Shown one piece after another: positions 1 to 5,275 of a DNA stretch of 5,275 bases. The stretch spans positions 1 through 5,275 of the forward strand of contig JACPVK010000242.1 of assembly GCA_016191795.1 (NCBI GenBank), written 5' to 3'. The first letter of the stretch is position 1, and every line of letters starts with the position of its first letter. Made by a program: the position numbers and the translations under genes. Under the pieces are notes generated by a model. It was not told the origin of the DNA. It made no database searches and saw only the letters and a program-made list of their open reading frames with translations. Source of the DNA: Gammaproteobacteria bacterium. Lineage in GTDB: Bacteria; Pseudomonadota; Gammaproteobacteria; SZUA-229.

Positions 1-171
1 GAGCCTACAGGCAATCTCGATAAAAACACCGCCGAACAGGTGATGCAAGTCATGCTGCGGCTTAACAAGGAATACGGCACCAGCCTGGTGGTGGTGACGC
101 ATGATATGTCGCTGGCATCCAAAATGGATGTGATCTACACCATTGAAGATGGCCGATTAATACCCAAATAA
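1..171 (+). CDS. lolD: LolD-type lipoprotein-release ABC transporter ATPase, 3' end only
   Basis: The window opens inside this gene. The 56 visible residues begin EPTGNLD, which is the catalytic glutamate after Walker B followed by the D-loop. They continue to VVVTHD, where His34 of the fragment is the H-loop switch histidine, and end IEDGRLIPK before a TAA stop. Walker A, the Q-loop and the signature motif lie upstream, outside the window. The EPTGNLD and LVVVTHD wording is typical of the LolD/MacB/FtsE group. In LolCDE this ATPase powers release of outer-membrane lipoproteins from the inner membrane to LolA. Downstream comes a regulator rather than a lolE-like permease, so this is probably the last gene of its operon (inference). 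LolD is the best guess, but another small export ATPase such as a MacB-type or FtsE-type domain cannot be excluded from the C-terminal quarter alone. Confidence 0.72.
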   Translation, partial: EPTGNLDKNTAEQVMQVMLRLNKEYGTSLVVVTHDMSLASKMDVIYTIEDGRLIPK

Positions 172-191
172 TACCGGGTGACAGCAACTGA

Positions 192-314
192 ATGCATCGC
201 GAATACACGCCAGCAGGTACCGCTATGGGTAGAAATAAAACACCCGATATTGAGAATATTCTCTTACAGGCAGAACCAGTCATTGCGGCTATCCGGGTGG
301 GAGTGCAGGGATGA
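192..314 (+). CDS. possible 40-residue leader ORF overlapping the hrcA start
   Basis: An ATG at 192 opens a 40-codon frame that ends at TGA 312-314, so its stop overlaps the hrcA start codon in an ATGA arrangement typical of translational coupling. The peptide ends IAAIRVGVQG and has no recognisable domain, signal peptide or membrane segment. A second in-frame ATG at 225 would give a shorter product of 29 residues. Ribosome binding sites are weak: GGTGA lies 10 nt before ATG 192, and only AGGT precedes ATG 225. A 40-codon open frame is common by chance, so the ATGA overlap is the main argument for it. It could equally be untranslated leader. I recognise no family and assign no function. Confidence 0.22.
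   Translation: MHREYTPAGTAMGRNKTPDIENILLQAEPVIAAIRVGVQG
252..263. repeat. perfect 12-bp palindrome upstream of hrcA
   Basis: GAGAATATTCTC is identical to its own reverse complement and sits about 50 nt before the hrcA start codon. It has the size and symmetry of a dimer-binding operator, but it is not CIRCE and I do not recognise its regulator. It also lies inside the possible leader ORF at 192-314. Roughly one perfect 12-mer palindrome is expected by chance in a window of this length, so the position is the only reason to list it. Confidence 0.3.
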
Positions 315-1399
315 ATAAATCGTCCATCAACCTTAACGAGCGCTCGCGTTATTTGCTCAAAACGCTCATCGACTGCTACATCCACGAAGGGCAACCGGTG
401 GGTTCCAAACGACTGGCAGAAGCGGCCGGATTGAACATCAGTTCGGCCACCATTCGTAATGTCATGGCGAGCCTCGATCACATGGGTTTGATCTGCTCAC
501 CCCATACCTCCGCCGGACGTGTGCCCACCGAGCAGGGCTTTCGATTATTCGTCGATACCATGCTGGAGCTGGGGCCGCTTGATAAGGCGCTGGCTGACAG
601 GTTACGCAAGCAATTAAATCCTGACCAGAATAGCGAATCCCTGGTAGAAGAAGCCAGTGCGCTGCTCTCTGAAGTCACACGCATGGCGGGCATAGTTACC
701 ATTCCCAAGGGTGGTATGTCGGCCTTGCGCCAGATTGAATTTTTACCTCTGTCCGATAAACGCCTGCTCGCTATTCTGGTGATTAACGAAAAAGACGTGC
801 AAAACCGTGTGCTGCATGTCGAGCGCGATTACACCCAGGATGAATTAAACCGGATCGCCAATTATCTGAACCTGCACTTCTCCGGCCAGGATATTTACCA
901 GATTCGCTCGCGCCTGCTGCATGAGCTGCGTCAGGCGCGGGAATCGGTAGATGGTTTGATGCAGGCCGCTGTGGCGCTGGCCGATCAGGCGCTGGCGCCC
1001 GCCGCCGGCAACCGCGATAACTATGTGATGCAGGGACAAACCAATTTACTGCGCTTCAGCGAGCTGGATAACGCCCGCAAATTACAGCAATTGTTTGATG
1101 TGTTTGAAAGCAAACGCGACATGTTGAGCCTGCTGGATCGTTGTATCACCGCCGAAGATATTCAGGTATTCATCGGCCGTGAAGCGGGCTTAACCCAGTT
1201 TGATCAATACAGTATGATAGCCGCGCCTTATGCAGCCGGCGGCGAGGTGCTGGGTGTGCTGGCGGTGATAGGCCCGACACGCATGCCTTATAGCAAGGTG
1301 ATATCCATCGTCGATGTCACCGCGCGACTACTGGGCGCGGCCTTTAATTTGCCGGATACATCATCATCCATGAACAAGCCCTTGAAACCTGAAAAATAA
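311..1399 (+). CDS. hrcA: heat-inducible transcription repressor HrcA
   Basis: HrcA is the dimeric repressor that binds the CIRCE operator and is kept active by GroEL. The 362-residue length is close to the usual 340-360. The N-terminal winged helix-turn-helix (about residues 5-85) is canonical: GQPVGSKRLA at 27-36, the recognition-helix stretch SSATIRNVMASL at 44-55, and the wing PHTSAGRVPT at 64-73. The C-terminal GAF-like domain shows YVMQGQTNLL at 238-247, VFIGRE at 286-291 and IGPTRMPYSKVI at 320-331, all family hallmarks. The ATG at 311 is supported by GGGAG at 299-303 with a 7-nt gap. It is followed by grpE, dnaK and dnaJ, a common order in bacteria that have HrcA. No promoter for it was evident and no CIRCE is visible in the window, so autoregulation is not supported here. 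Its last codons overlap a sigma-32 promoter for grpE. Confidence 0.97.
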   Translation: MNKSSINLNERSRYLLKTLIDCYIHEGQPVGSKRLAEAAGLNISSATIRNVMASLDHMGLICSPHTSAGRVPTEQGFRLFVDTMLELGPLDKALADRLRKQLNPDQNSESLVEEASALLSEVTRMAGIVTIPKGGMSALRQIEFLPLSDKRLLAILVINEKDVQNRVLHVERDYTQDELNRIANYLNLHFSGQDIYQIRSRLLHELRQARESVDGLMQAAVALADQALAPAAGNRDNYVMQGQTNLLRFSELDNARKLQQLFDVFESKRDMLSLLDRCITAEDIQVFIGREAGLTQFDQYSMIAAPYAAGGEVLGVLAVIGPTRMPYSKVISIVDVTARLLGAAFNLPDTSSSMNKPLKPEK

Positions 1400-1408
1400 T
1401 CCCCATTT
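1381..1408 (+). promoter_or_regulatory. sigma-32 (RpoH) heat-shock promoter for grpE
   Basis: The -35 element CTTGAAA (1381-1387), preceded by CC as in the extended consensus, and the -10 element CCCCATTT (1401-1408) are separated by 13 nt. This matches the known E. coli sigma-32 consensus (CTTGAA, 13-17 nt, CCCCATNT) at every fixed position. The -35 falls within the last codons of hrcA, and the hrcA stop codon (1397-1399) lies in the spacer. Transcription would start near 1415 and give a grpE leader of about 120 nt. Confidence 0.88.
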
Positions 1409-1430
1409 GTTCGACACTGATTTTGCATCC

Positions 1431-1490
1431 CGAGTCGCCTGGCGACGCAGACTCACCTTCTCCTGCTGACGGGAGGGGGATGGGGAGAGG
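1431..1490. repeat. structured, purine-rich palindromic element in the grpE leader, possibly a dispersed intergenic repeat
   Basis: Two hairpins are visible. The first is GTCGCC-T-GGCGAC at 1434-1446, a perfect 6-bp inverted repeat with one central base. In the second, CCTTCTCC (1456-1463) pairs with GGAGGGGG (1472-1479), including two G-U pairs, around an 8-nt loop. The CTCACC...TCTCC...GGGAGGGGG...GGGGAGAGG pattern resembles the short CTCTCCC/GGGAGAG palindromic repeats scattered between genes in many proteobacteria. Copy number in this genome cannot be seen from one window, so its status as a dispersed repeat is an inference from pattern memory. The hairpins themselves are read directly. 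Confidence 0.42.
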
Positions 1491-1524
1491 CACAGATGCC
1501 GAGGGGTTGGGTAATTATTATTAC

Positions 1525-1529
1525 TGGAG
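1525..1529 (+). promoter_or_regulatory. ribosome binding site that decides the grpE start
   Basis: TGGAG lies 7 nt before the ATG at 1537 and is the best-placed Shine-Dalgarno in the leader. It supports 1537 over the in-frame TTG at 1423 and the in-frame ATG at 1480. A weak hairpin, GTAAT (1511-1515) with ATTAC (1520-1524), sits immediately upstream. Confidence 0.7.
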
Positions 1530-1536
1530 TAGAAAA

Positions 1537-2100
1537 ATGTCTGACGAGGCCGTCCTCGAAAATACGCCTGAGAATTCCCAGGCCACTGAAAATACATCCG
1601 CCGACCAGGTAACCCTGACTCCTGCTGAAGAACTGGCAGAGCGCCTGCAGGCCGCCGAAAAAAAAGCCGCAGACAACTGGGATCAGTTATTACGCACGCG
1701 TGCCGAAATGGAAAATCTGCGTCGCCGCACCCAGCGTGACCTGGAAAATGCACACAAATATGCACTGGAAAAATTCGTCACCGAGCTGTTGCCGGTAAAA
1801 GACAGCCTGGAAATGGGACTGGATGTCGCCAAACAGGGCAGTGTCGATGTTGCAAAAATCTGCGAAGGCACCGAGCTTACCCTCAATATGCTGGTGAATG
1901 CACTGGGCAAGTTTAATGTGGTGGAAATCAATCCCAGGGGCGAGAAATTCAATCCCGAACAACATCAGGCCATGGCCATGCAGCCCAGCGCCGATATGGA
2001 ACCCAATACCGTGATGGTGGTGATGCAAAAAGGTTATTTGCTGAACGACCGACTGATGAGACCGGCCATGGTGATGGTGTCGAAAGCACCGGATCAGTAA
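1537..2100 (+). CDS. grpE: nucleotide exchange factor GrpE
   Basis: GrpE is the cytoplasmic dimeric co-chaperone that opens the DnaK nucleotide cleft and releases ADP. From ATG 1537 the protein has 187 residues, against 197 in E. coli. Residues 1-28 are acidic and low in complexity. A long helix, the coiled-coil dimer stalk, runs from about 29 to 85 and includes RAEMENLRRR at 55-64. A four-helix-bundle segment follows to about 125. The beta-wing that contacts DnaK spans about 127-183, with RGEKFNPEQHQAM at 134-146 and QKGYLLNDRLMRPAMVMVS at 164-182, which is the family signature. The frame stays open upstream to a TTG at 1423, but those residues translate the leader repeat and look nothing like GrpE. 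ATG 1480 would add 19 residues, with a purine tract directly abutting it. Expression is expected from the sigma-32 promoter at 1381-1408. Confidence 0.96.
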   Translation: MSDEAVLENTPENSQATENTSADQVTLTPAEELAERLQAAEKKAADNWDQLLRTRAEMENLRRRTQRDLENAHKYALEKFVTELLPVKDSLEMGLDVAKQGSVDVAKICEGTELTLNMLVNALGKFNVVEINPRGEKFNPEQHQAMAMQPSADMEPNTVMVVMQKGYLLNDRLMRPAMVMVSKAPDQ

Positions 2101-2103
2101 GCC

Positions 2104-2132
2104 ATTGAAATACTAATAACCGTCCCTATTTA
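2104..2132 (+). promoter_or_regulatory. second sigma-32-type promoter, for dnaK
   Basis: ATTGAAA (2104-2110) matches the -35 consensus CTTGAAA at 6 of 7 positions, and CCCTATTT (2124-2131) matches CCCCATTT at 7 of 8 and is followed by the preferred A. The spacer is again 13 nt, the same as in the grpE promoter. It begins just after the grpE stop. The predicted start near 2138 gives a leader of about 30 nt. It would let dnaK be transcribed on its own as well as by read-through from grpE. Confidence 0.7.
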
Positions 2133-2168
2133 AGGGATAACAATTTAATTGAATCGGAGCAACTACAC

Positions 2169-4112
2169 ATGGCAAGAATTATCGGCATCGACCTGGGCAC
2201 CACCAACTCCTGCGTGGCCATTATGGATGGTGACAAACCCAAGGTGATTGAGAACAGTGAAGGTGATCGCACCACGCCGTCAATTGTCGCCTTTACAGAC
2301 AACGACGAAGTACTGGTGGGGCAATCTGCCAAGCGTCAGTCTGTCACCAATCCCAAAAATACCCTCTACGCCGTCAAGCGTTTGATTGGCCGTACCTTTA
2401 ACGAAGAAGTGGTACAGCGCGATATCAAACTGGTGCCTTACAAAATCATCAAAGCCGATAACGGTGATGCCTGGGTGGATGTGCGTGGCAGGAAAATGGC
2501 GCCGCCGGAAATTTCTGCGCGTGTATTGCAGAAAATGAAAAAGACCGCCGAAGATTATCTGGGCGAAGAAGTCACCGAAGCGGTGATTACGGTACCGGCT
2601 TACTTCAATGACTCACAACGCCAGGCGACCAAAGATGCCGGCCGTATTGCCGGTCTGGAAGTTAAACGTATCATCAACGAACCCACCGCGGCCGCACTGG
2701 CTTATGGTATGGACAAGAAACGTGGCGACGCCAAGATTGTGGTTTACGATCTGGGTGGCGGTACTTTCGACGTATCCGTGATTGAAATTGCTGAAATCGA
2801 CGGCGAACATCAGTTCGAAGTACTGGCTACCAACGGTGACACCTTCCTCGGTGGTGAAGATTTCGATATGCGTCTGATTGATTATCTCTCCGACGAATTC
2901 AAGAAGGGCAGCGGTATTGATTTACACAACGATCCACTGGCCCTGCAACGTCTGAAAGAAGCCGCTGAAAAAGCCAAAATCGAATTGTCATCCAGCCAAC
3001 AGACGGATGTGAATTTGCCCTACATCACAGCCGATGCTTCAGGCCCTAAACATTTAAATGTCAAACTGACTCGCGCCAAACTCGAATCACTGGTGGATGA
3101 ACTCATTCAGAAGACCATTGAGCCATGCCGTATCGCGATGAAAGATGCCGGTTTGACCAATGCTGATCTCGACGACGTGATTCTGGTCGGTGGTCAGACG
3201 CGTATGCCAAAAGTGCAGGAAATTGTGAAAACGATTTTCGGCAAGGAACCGCGCAAAGACGTGAACCCGGATGAAGCGGTTGCCGTCGGTGCGGCGATTC
3301 AGGGTGGTGTACTGGGTGGTACGGTAAAAGATATTCTGTTACTCGACGTGACGCCGCTGTCTCTGGGTATTGAAACCATGGGCGGTGTGATGACCAAGCT
3401 CATCGACAAGAACACCACGATTCCGACCAAGGCATCGCAGGTGTTCTCGACGGCGGATGACAGCCAGACAGCGGTAACCGTGCATGTATTGCAGGGTGAG
3501 CGTCAGATGGCCAACGGTAATAAATCACTGGGTCGTTTTGACTTGAGTGACATTCCGCCGGCGCCACGTGGCATACCGCAAATTGAAGTGTCATTCGATA
3601 TCGATGCCAACGGTATCCTGAATGTATCCGCTAAAGACAAGGCAACCGGTAAAGCGCAATCCATCGTGATTAAAGCGTCCAGCGGTTTATCGGATGAAGA
3701 AGTTGAAAAAATGGTGAAGGATGCCGAAGCCCATGCCGATGAAGATCGCAAGGCGAAAGAAATGGTGGATGCGCGTAACGCGGCAGACAACATGATTCAC
3801 AGCGTACAGAAATCACTCAAAGATCTGGGTGATAAAGTCGACAGCGGTGAAAAAGCCGGTATCGAAAAAGCCATTGAGGAATTGAAAGAAGCGGTGAAAG
3901 GCGATGACAAGGATTTGATCGAGAAGAAAACCGCGACTTTAACCGAAGCCGCCAGCAAGGTTGCTGAAAAGGCTTATGCCCAGGCACAGCAGGCCGGTGG
4001 TGGTGCCGGTTCCGCAACCCATGGTACCGCCGGTGGTAAACAGGGTGGTGGCAAAAAGGCTGATGACGAAGTAGTGGATGCCGAGTTTGAAGAAGTGAAA
4101 GATGATAAATAA
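2169..4112 (+). CDS. dnaK: molecular chaperone DnaK (Hsp70)
   Basis: DnaK is the ATP-dependent cytoplasmic Hsp70 that binds exposed hydrophobic peptide segments and cycles with DnaJ and GrpE. The protein has 647 residues, against 638 in E. coli. The nucleotide-binding domain covers about 1-385, with IGIDLGTTNSC at 5-15, catalytic Lys70 in AVKRLIGR, DLGGGTFDVS at 194-203 (Thr199 is the E. coli autophosphorylation site) and ILVGGQTRMPKVQ at 338-350. The interdomain linker LLLDV is at 390-394. The substrate-binding beta domain (about 395-505) contains GIETMGGVMT at 400-409 and HVLQGER at 439-445. A helical lid follows to about 607, then a Gly-rich tail and the acidic end EFEEVKDDK. GGAG at 2156-2159 lies 9 nt before the ATG. 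No key residue is missing. It has its own sigma-32-type promoter and is followed by a stem-loop before dnaJ. Confidence 0.99.
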   Translation: MARIIGIDLGTTNSCVAIMDGDKPKVIENSEGDRTTPSIVAFTDNDEVLVGQSAKRQSVTNPKNTLYAVKRLIGRTFNEEVVQRDIKLVPYKIIKADNGDAWVDVRGRKMAPPEISARVLQKMKKTAEDYLGEEVTEAVITVPAYFNDSQRQATKDAGRIAGLEVKRIINEPTAAALAYGMDKKRGDAKIVVYDLGGGTFDVSVIEIAEIDGEHQFEVLATNGDTFLGGEDFDMRLIDYLSDEFKKGSGIDLHNDPLALQRLKEAAEKAKIELSSSQQTDVNLPYITADASGPKHLNVKLTRAKLESLVDELIQKTIEPCRIAMKDAGLTNADLDDVILVGGQTRMPKVQEIVKTIFGKEPRKDVNPDEAVAVGAAIQGGVLGGTVKDILLLDVTPLSLGIETMGGVMTKLIDKNTTIPTKASQVFSTADDSQTAVTVHVLQGERQMANGNKSLGRFDLSDIPPAPRGIPQIEVSFDIDANGILNVSAKDKATGKAQSIVIKASSGLSDEEVEKMVKDAEAHADEDRKAKEMVDARNAADNMIHSVQKSLKDLGDKVDSGEKAGIEKAIEELKEAVKGDDKDLIEKKTATLTEAASKVAEKAYAQAQQAGGGAGSATHGTAGGKQGGGKKADDEVVDAEFEEVKDDK

Positions 4113-4166
4113 CTCAGGCAACAACGTCTGATTTGAGCTGCGCAAAATGCCTGAACCCCTCAGGCA
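4113..4166 (+). repeat. 8-nt direct repeat CTCAGGCA, possible alternative partner for the hairpin
   Basis: CTCAGGCA occurs directly after the dnaK stop codon (4113-4120) and again at 4159-4166, covering the start of the right arm of the stem-loop at 4142-4172. TGCCTGA (4148-4154) in the left arm can therefore pair with either copy. The upstream pairing would be 7 bp with a 27-nt loop and excludes the terminator-like stem. The repeat is read directly; a switching role is speculation, since the downstream 13-bp stem is much stronger. Confidence 0.35.
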
Positions 4167-4172
4167 TTTTGC
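4142..4172 (+). terminator. stem-loop between dnaK and dnaJ, partial terminator or processing/stability element
   Basis: GCAAAATGCCTGA (4142-4154) and TCAGGCATTTTGC (4160-4172) are perfect reverse complements, giving a 13-bp stem around the loop ACCCC. There is no U-tract after the full stem. If only the inner TGCCTGA/TCAGGCA part forms, the TTTT of the right arm acts as a short U-tract and the opposing AAAA makes it symmetric, as in a weak bidirectional intrinsic terminator. Placed between dnaK and dnaJ with both genes intact, it more likely reduces than abolishes dnaJ transcription. It could alternatively protect or process the dnaK mRNA 3' end. Confidence 0.72.
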
Positions 4173-4208
4173 ACGTAATAAAGTCGAAAAAAAGTGACTA
4201 CAGAAACC

Positions 4209-5275
4209 ATGTCAAAACGTGATTATTACGAAGTGCTGGGTGTATCCCGCGATGTAAATGAAGCTGATCTTAAAAAAGCTTATCGTCGACTGGCGATGAA
4301 ATTTCACCCTGACCGCAATACCGAAGACAAGGGTGCAGAAGATAAATTCAAGGAAGCCAAGGAAGCCTACGACGTGCTGTCGGATGCGCAAAAACGCGCG
4401 GCCTATGATCAATATGGTCATGCCGGTGTCGATCCTTCTGCTGCTGCCGGTGCCGGTGGTTTTGGTGGTGGTGCTAACTTCAACGATATATTTGGTGACG
4501 TGTTCGGCGATATTTTTGGTGGCGGTGCGCGTTCGCGCAGCCGCGCCTATCGTGGTTCGGATTTACGTTACAACATGGAATTGAGTCTGGAAGAAGCGGT
4601 GGCAGGGACTACCGTTAAAATTAAAATACCGACACTGGTGGCCTGTAAAACCTGCCATGGTTCTGGTGCCAAAAAAGGCTCGCAGGCCACGACCTGTACG
4701 ACTTGTGGGGGCACGGGTCAGGTGCGTATCCAGCAGGGCTTTTTCTCGGTACAGCAAACCTGTCCACATTGTCATGGTGCAGGTAAAATGATTAAGGATC
4801 CCTGTCATGATTGTCATGGCCAGGGTCGTGTAGAAGAGCGTAAAACACTGTCTGTTAAAGTGCCGCCGGGAGTGGATAACGGTGATCGTATTCGCCTGTC
4901 AGGTGAAGGCGAAGCCGGCGAGAACGGTGGGCCACCGGGTGATTTATACGTGCAGATTCACGTTAAGCCGCATCCGATATTTGAACGCGATGGCAGTAAT
5001 CTGTTATGCCAGGTACCCATCAGTGTTGCCACCGCAGCGTTGGGCGGCGAACTTGAAGTGCCGACGCTTAATGGCCGGGTCATGTTAAAAATACCGTCCG
5101 AAACTCAAACCGGAAAACTGTTTCGAATTAAGGGTAAGGGCGTGGCCCCGGTGCGCGGCGGTGGAGCCGGCGATTTGATTTGCAAGGTGATAGTCGAAAC
5201 ACCGGTTAAGCTCACGGCCAAACAAAAAGAATTGTTGCGTGAACTCGAGTCCAGCATGAGTGCCGATGGAAATAC
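4209..5275 (+). CDS. dnaJ: co-chaperone DnaJ (Hsp40), C-terminus cut by the window end
   Basis: DnaJ captures unfolded substrates, hands them to DnaK and stimulates its ATPase. 355 full codons are visible with no stop or frameshift; E. coli DnaJ has 376, so about 20 residues are missing. The J-domain opens MSKRDYYEVLGV and carries the essential HPD at 33-35. The Gly/Phe region spans about 70-115 and includes the NDIFGDVFGDIFGG repeat at 92-105. The zinc-binding domain has four CxxCxGxG modules with Cys pairs at 146/149, 163/166, 185/188 and 199/202, all intact. The C-terminal substrate-binding domains follow, with VPPGVDNGDRIRLSGEGEAG at 218-237 and GDLYVQIHVKPHPIFERDG at 244-262. ATG 4209 is chosen because it aligns with the E. 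coli start; an in-frame GTG at 4194 would add five residues. No clear Shine-Dalgarno precedes either start. I see no convincing promoter of its own. Confidence 0.98.
   Translation, partial: MSKRDYYEVLGVSRDVNEADLKKAYRRLAMKFHPDRNTEDKGAEDKFKEAKEAYDVLSDAQKRAAYDQYGHAGVDPSAAAGAGGFGGGANFNDIFGDVFGDIFGGGARSRSRAYRGSDLRYNMELSLEEAVAGTTVKIKIPTLVACKTCHGSGAKKGSQATTCTTCGGTGQVRIQQGFFSVQQTCPHCHGAGKMIKDPCHDCHGQGRVEERKTLSVKVPPGVDNGDRIRLSGEGEAGENGGPPGDLYVQIHVKPHPIFERDGSNLLCQVPISVATAALGGELEVPTLNGRVMLKIPSETQTGKLFRIKGKGVAPVRGGGAGDLICKVIVETPVKLTAKQKELLRELESSMSADGN

Noticed and set aside
283..309. CIRCE half-site GAGTGC just before hrcA
   Set aside because: The right half matches only 6 of 9 positions, and the left half at the required 9-nt spacing matches about 4 of 9. 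This is not a credible operator.
1423..1536. N-terminal extension of grpE from TTG 1423 (or ATG 1480)
   Set aside because: The added residues translate the hairpin-rich leader, resemble no GrpE, and ATG 1537 has a properly spaced TGGAG. The open frame is incidental.
2135..2151. GGATAACAATTT, identical to part of the lac operator
   Set aside because: Only one side matches and the other half of the operator is absent. There is no sugar-regulation context, so it is most likely chance in an AT-rich leader.
2613..4145. Minus-strand open frames across dnaK and its 3' end
   Set aside because: They are antisense to a fully conserved dnaK, have no plausible ribosome binding sites or family features, and follow from dnaK codon use.
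4132..4163. sigma-32-like promoter before dnaJ (TTTGAG ... CCCCTCAG)
   Set aside because: The -35 match is poor, the -10 match is limited to CCCC, the spacing is long, and the putative -10 lies in the loop and right arm of the stem-loop.
4440..4540. GGTGGT-type repeats in dnaJ, and the similar run near 4000-4050 in dnaK
   Set aside because: These encode the normal Gly/Phe region of DnaJ and the Gly-rich tail of DnaK, not a separate repeat element.
4333..5088. Other-frame ORFs inside the dnaJ region
   Set aside because: The dnaJ frame from 4209 is open throughout with every family motif, and the alternative frames show no recognisable protein.

Overview
The window carries a proteobacterial heat-shock chaperone cluster, all on the + strand, in the order 3' end of lolD (ABC ATPase), hrcA, grpE, dnaK, dnaJ. 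dnaJ is cut by the window edge. The protein sequences look like those of a non-enteric gammaproteobacterium, with a betaproteobacterium as second choice. DnaK is close to the E. coli protein over its whole length. Unlike E. coli, this organism also has the HrcA repressor, and the sites upstream of grpE and dnaK read as sigma-32 (RpoH) promoters. I cannot name the genus from sequence alone.

Region by region: 1-171 is the last 56 codons of a LolD-type lipoprotein-release ATPase. 172-310 is a leader holding a possible 40-codon ORF, whose stop overlaps the hrcA start as ATGA, and a perfect 12-bp palindrome. 311-1399 is hrcA. Its last codons contain a sigma-32 promoter that matches consensus (CTTGAAA, 13 nt, CCCCATTT). 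1400-1536 is a long, structured, purine-rich grpE leader that resembles a dispersed intergenic repeat. 1537-2100 is grpE. 2101-2168 holds a second sigma-32-like promoter with the same 13-nt spacer. 2169-4112 is dnaK. 4113-4208 holds a perfect 13-bp stem-loop between dnaK and dnaJ, with a possible competing structure. 4209 to the end is dnaJ.

DnaK is the ATP-driven Hsp70, DnaJ delivers substrate and stimulates ATP hydrolysis, and GrpE exchanges the nucleotide. HrcA is normally a repressor acting at CIRCE operators, but I see no CIRCE in this window. The visible control is therefore sigma-32 for grpE and dnaK, and HrcA probably acts elsewhere, groESL being the usual target. The dnaK-dnaJ hairpin and the weak dnaJ ribosome binding site would both keep DnaJ below DnaK in amount.

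I found no sign of a new biological system. The genes are ordinary and intact, and the points worth a second look are all in the intergenic control regions.
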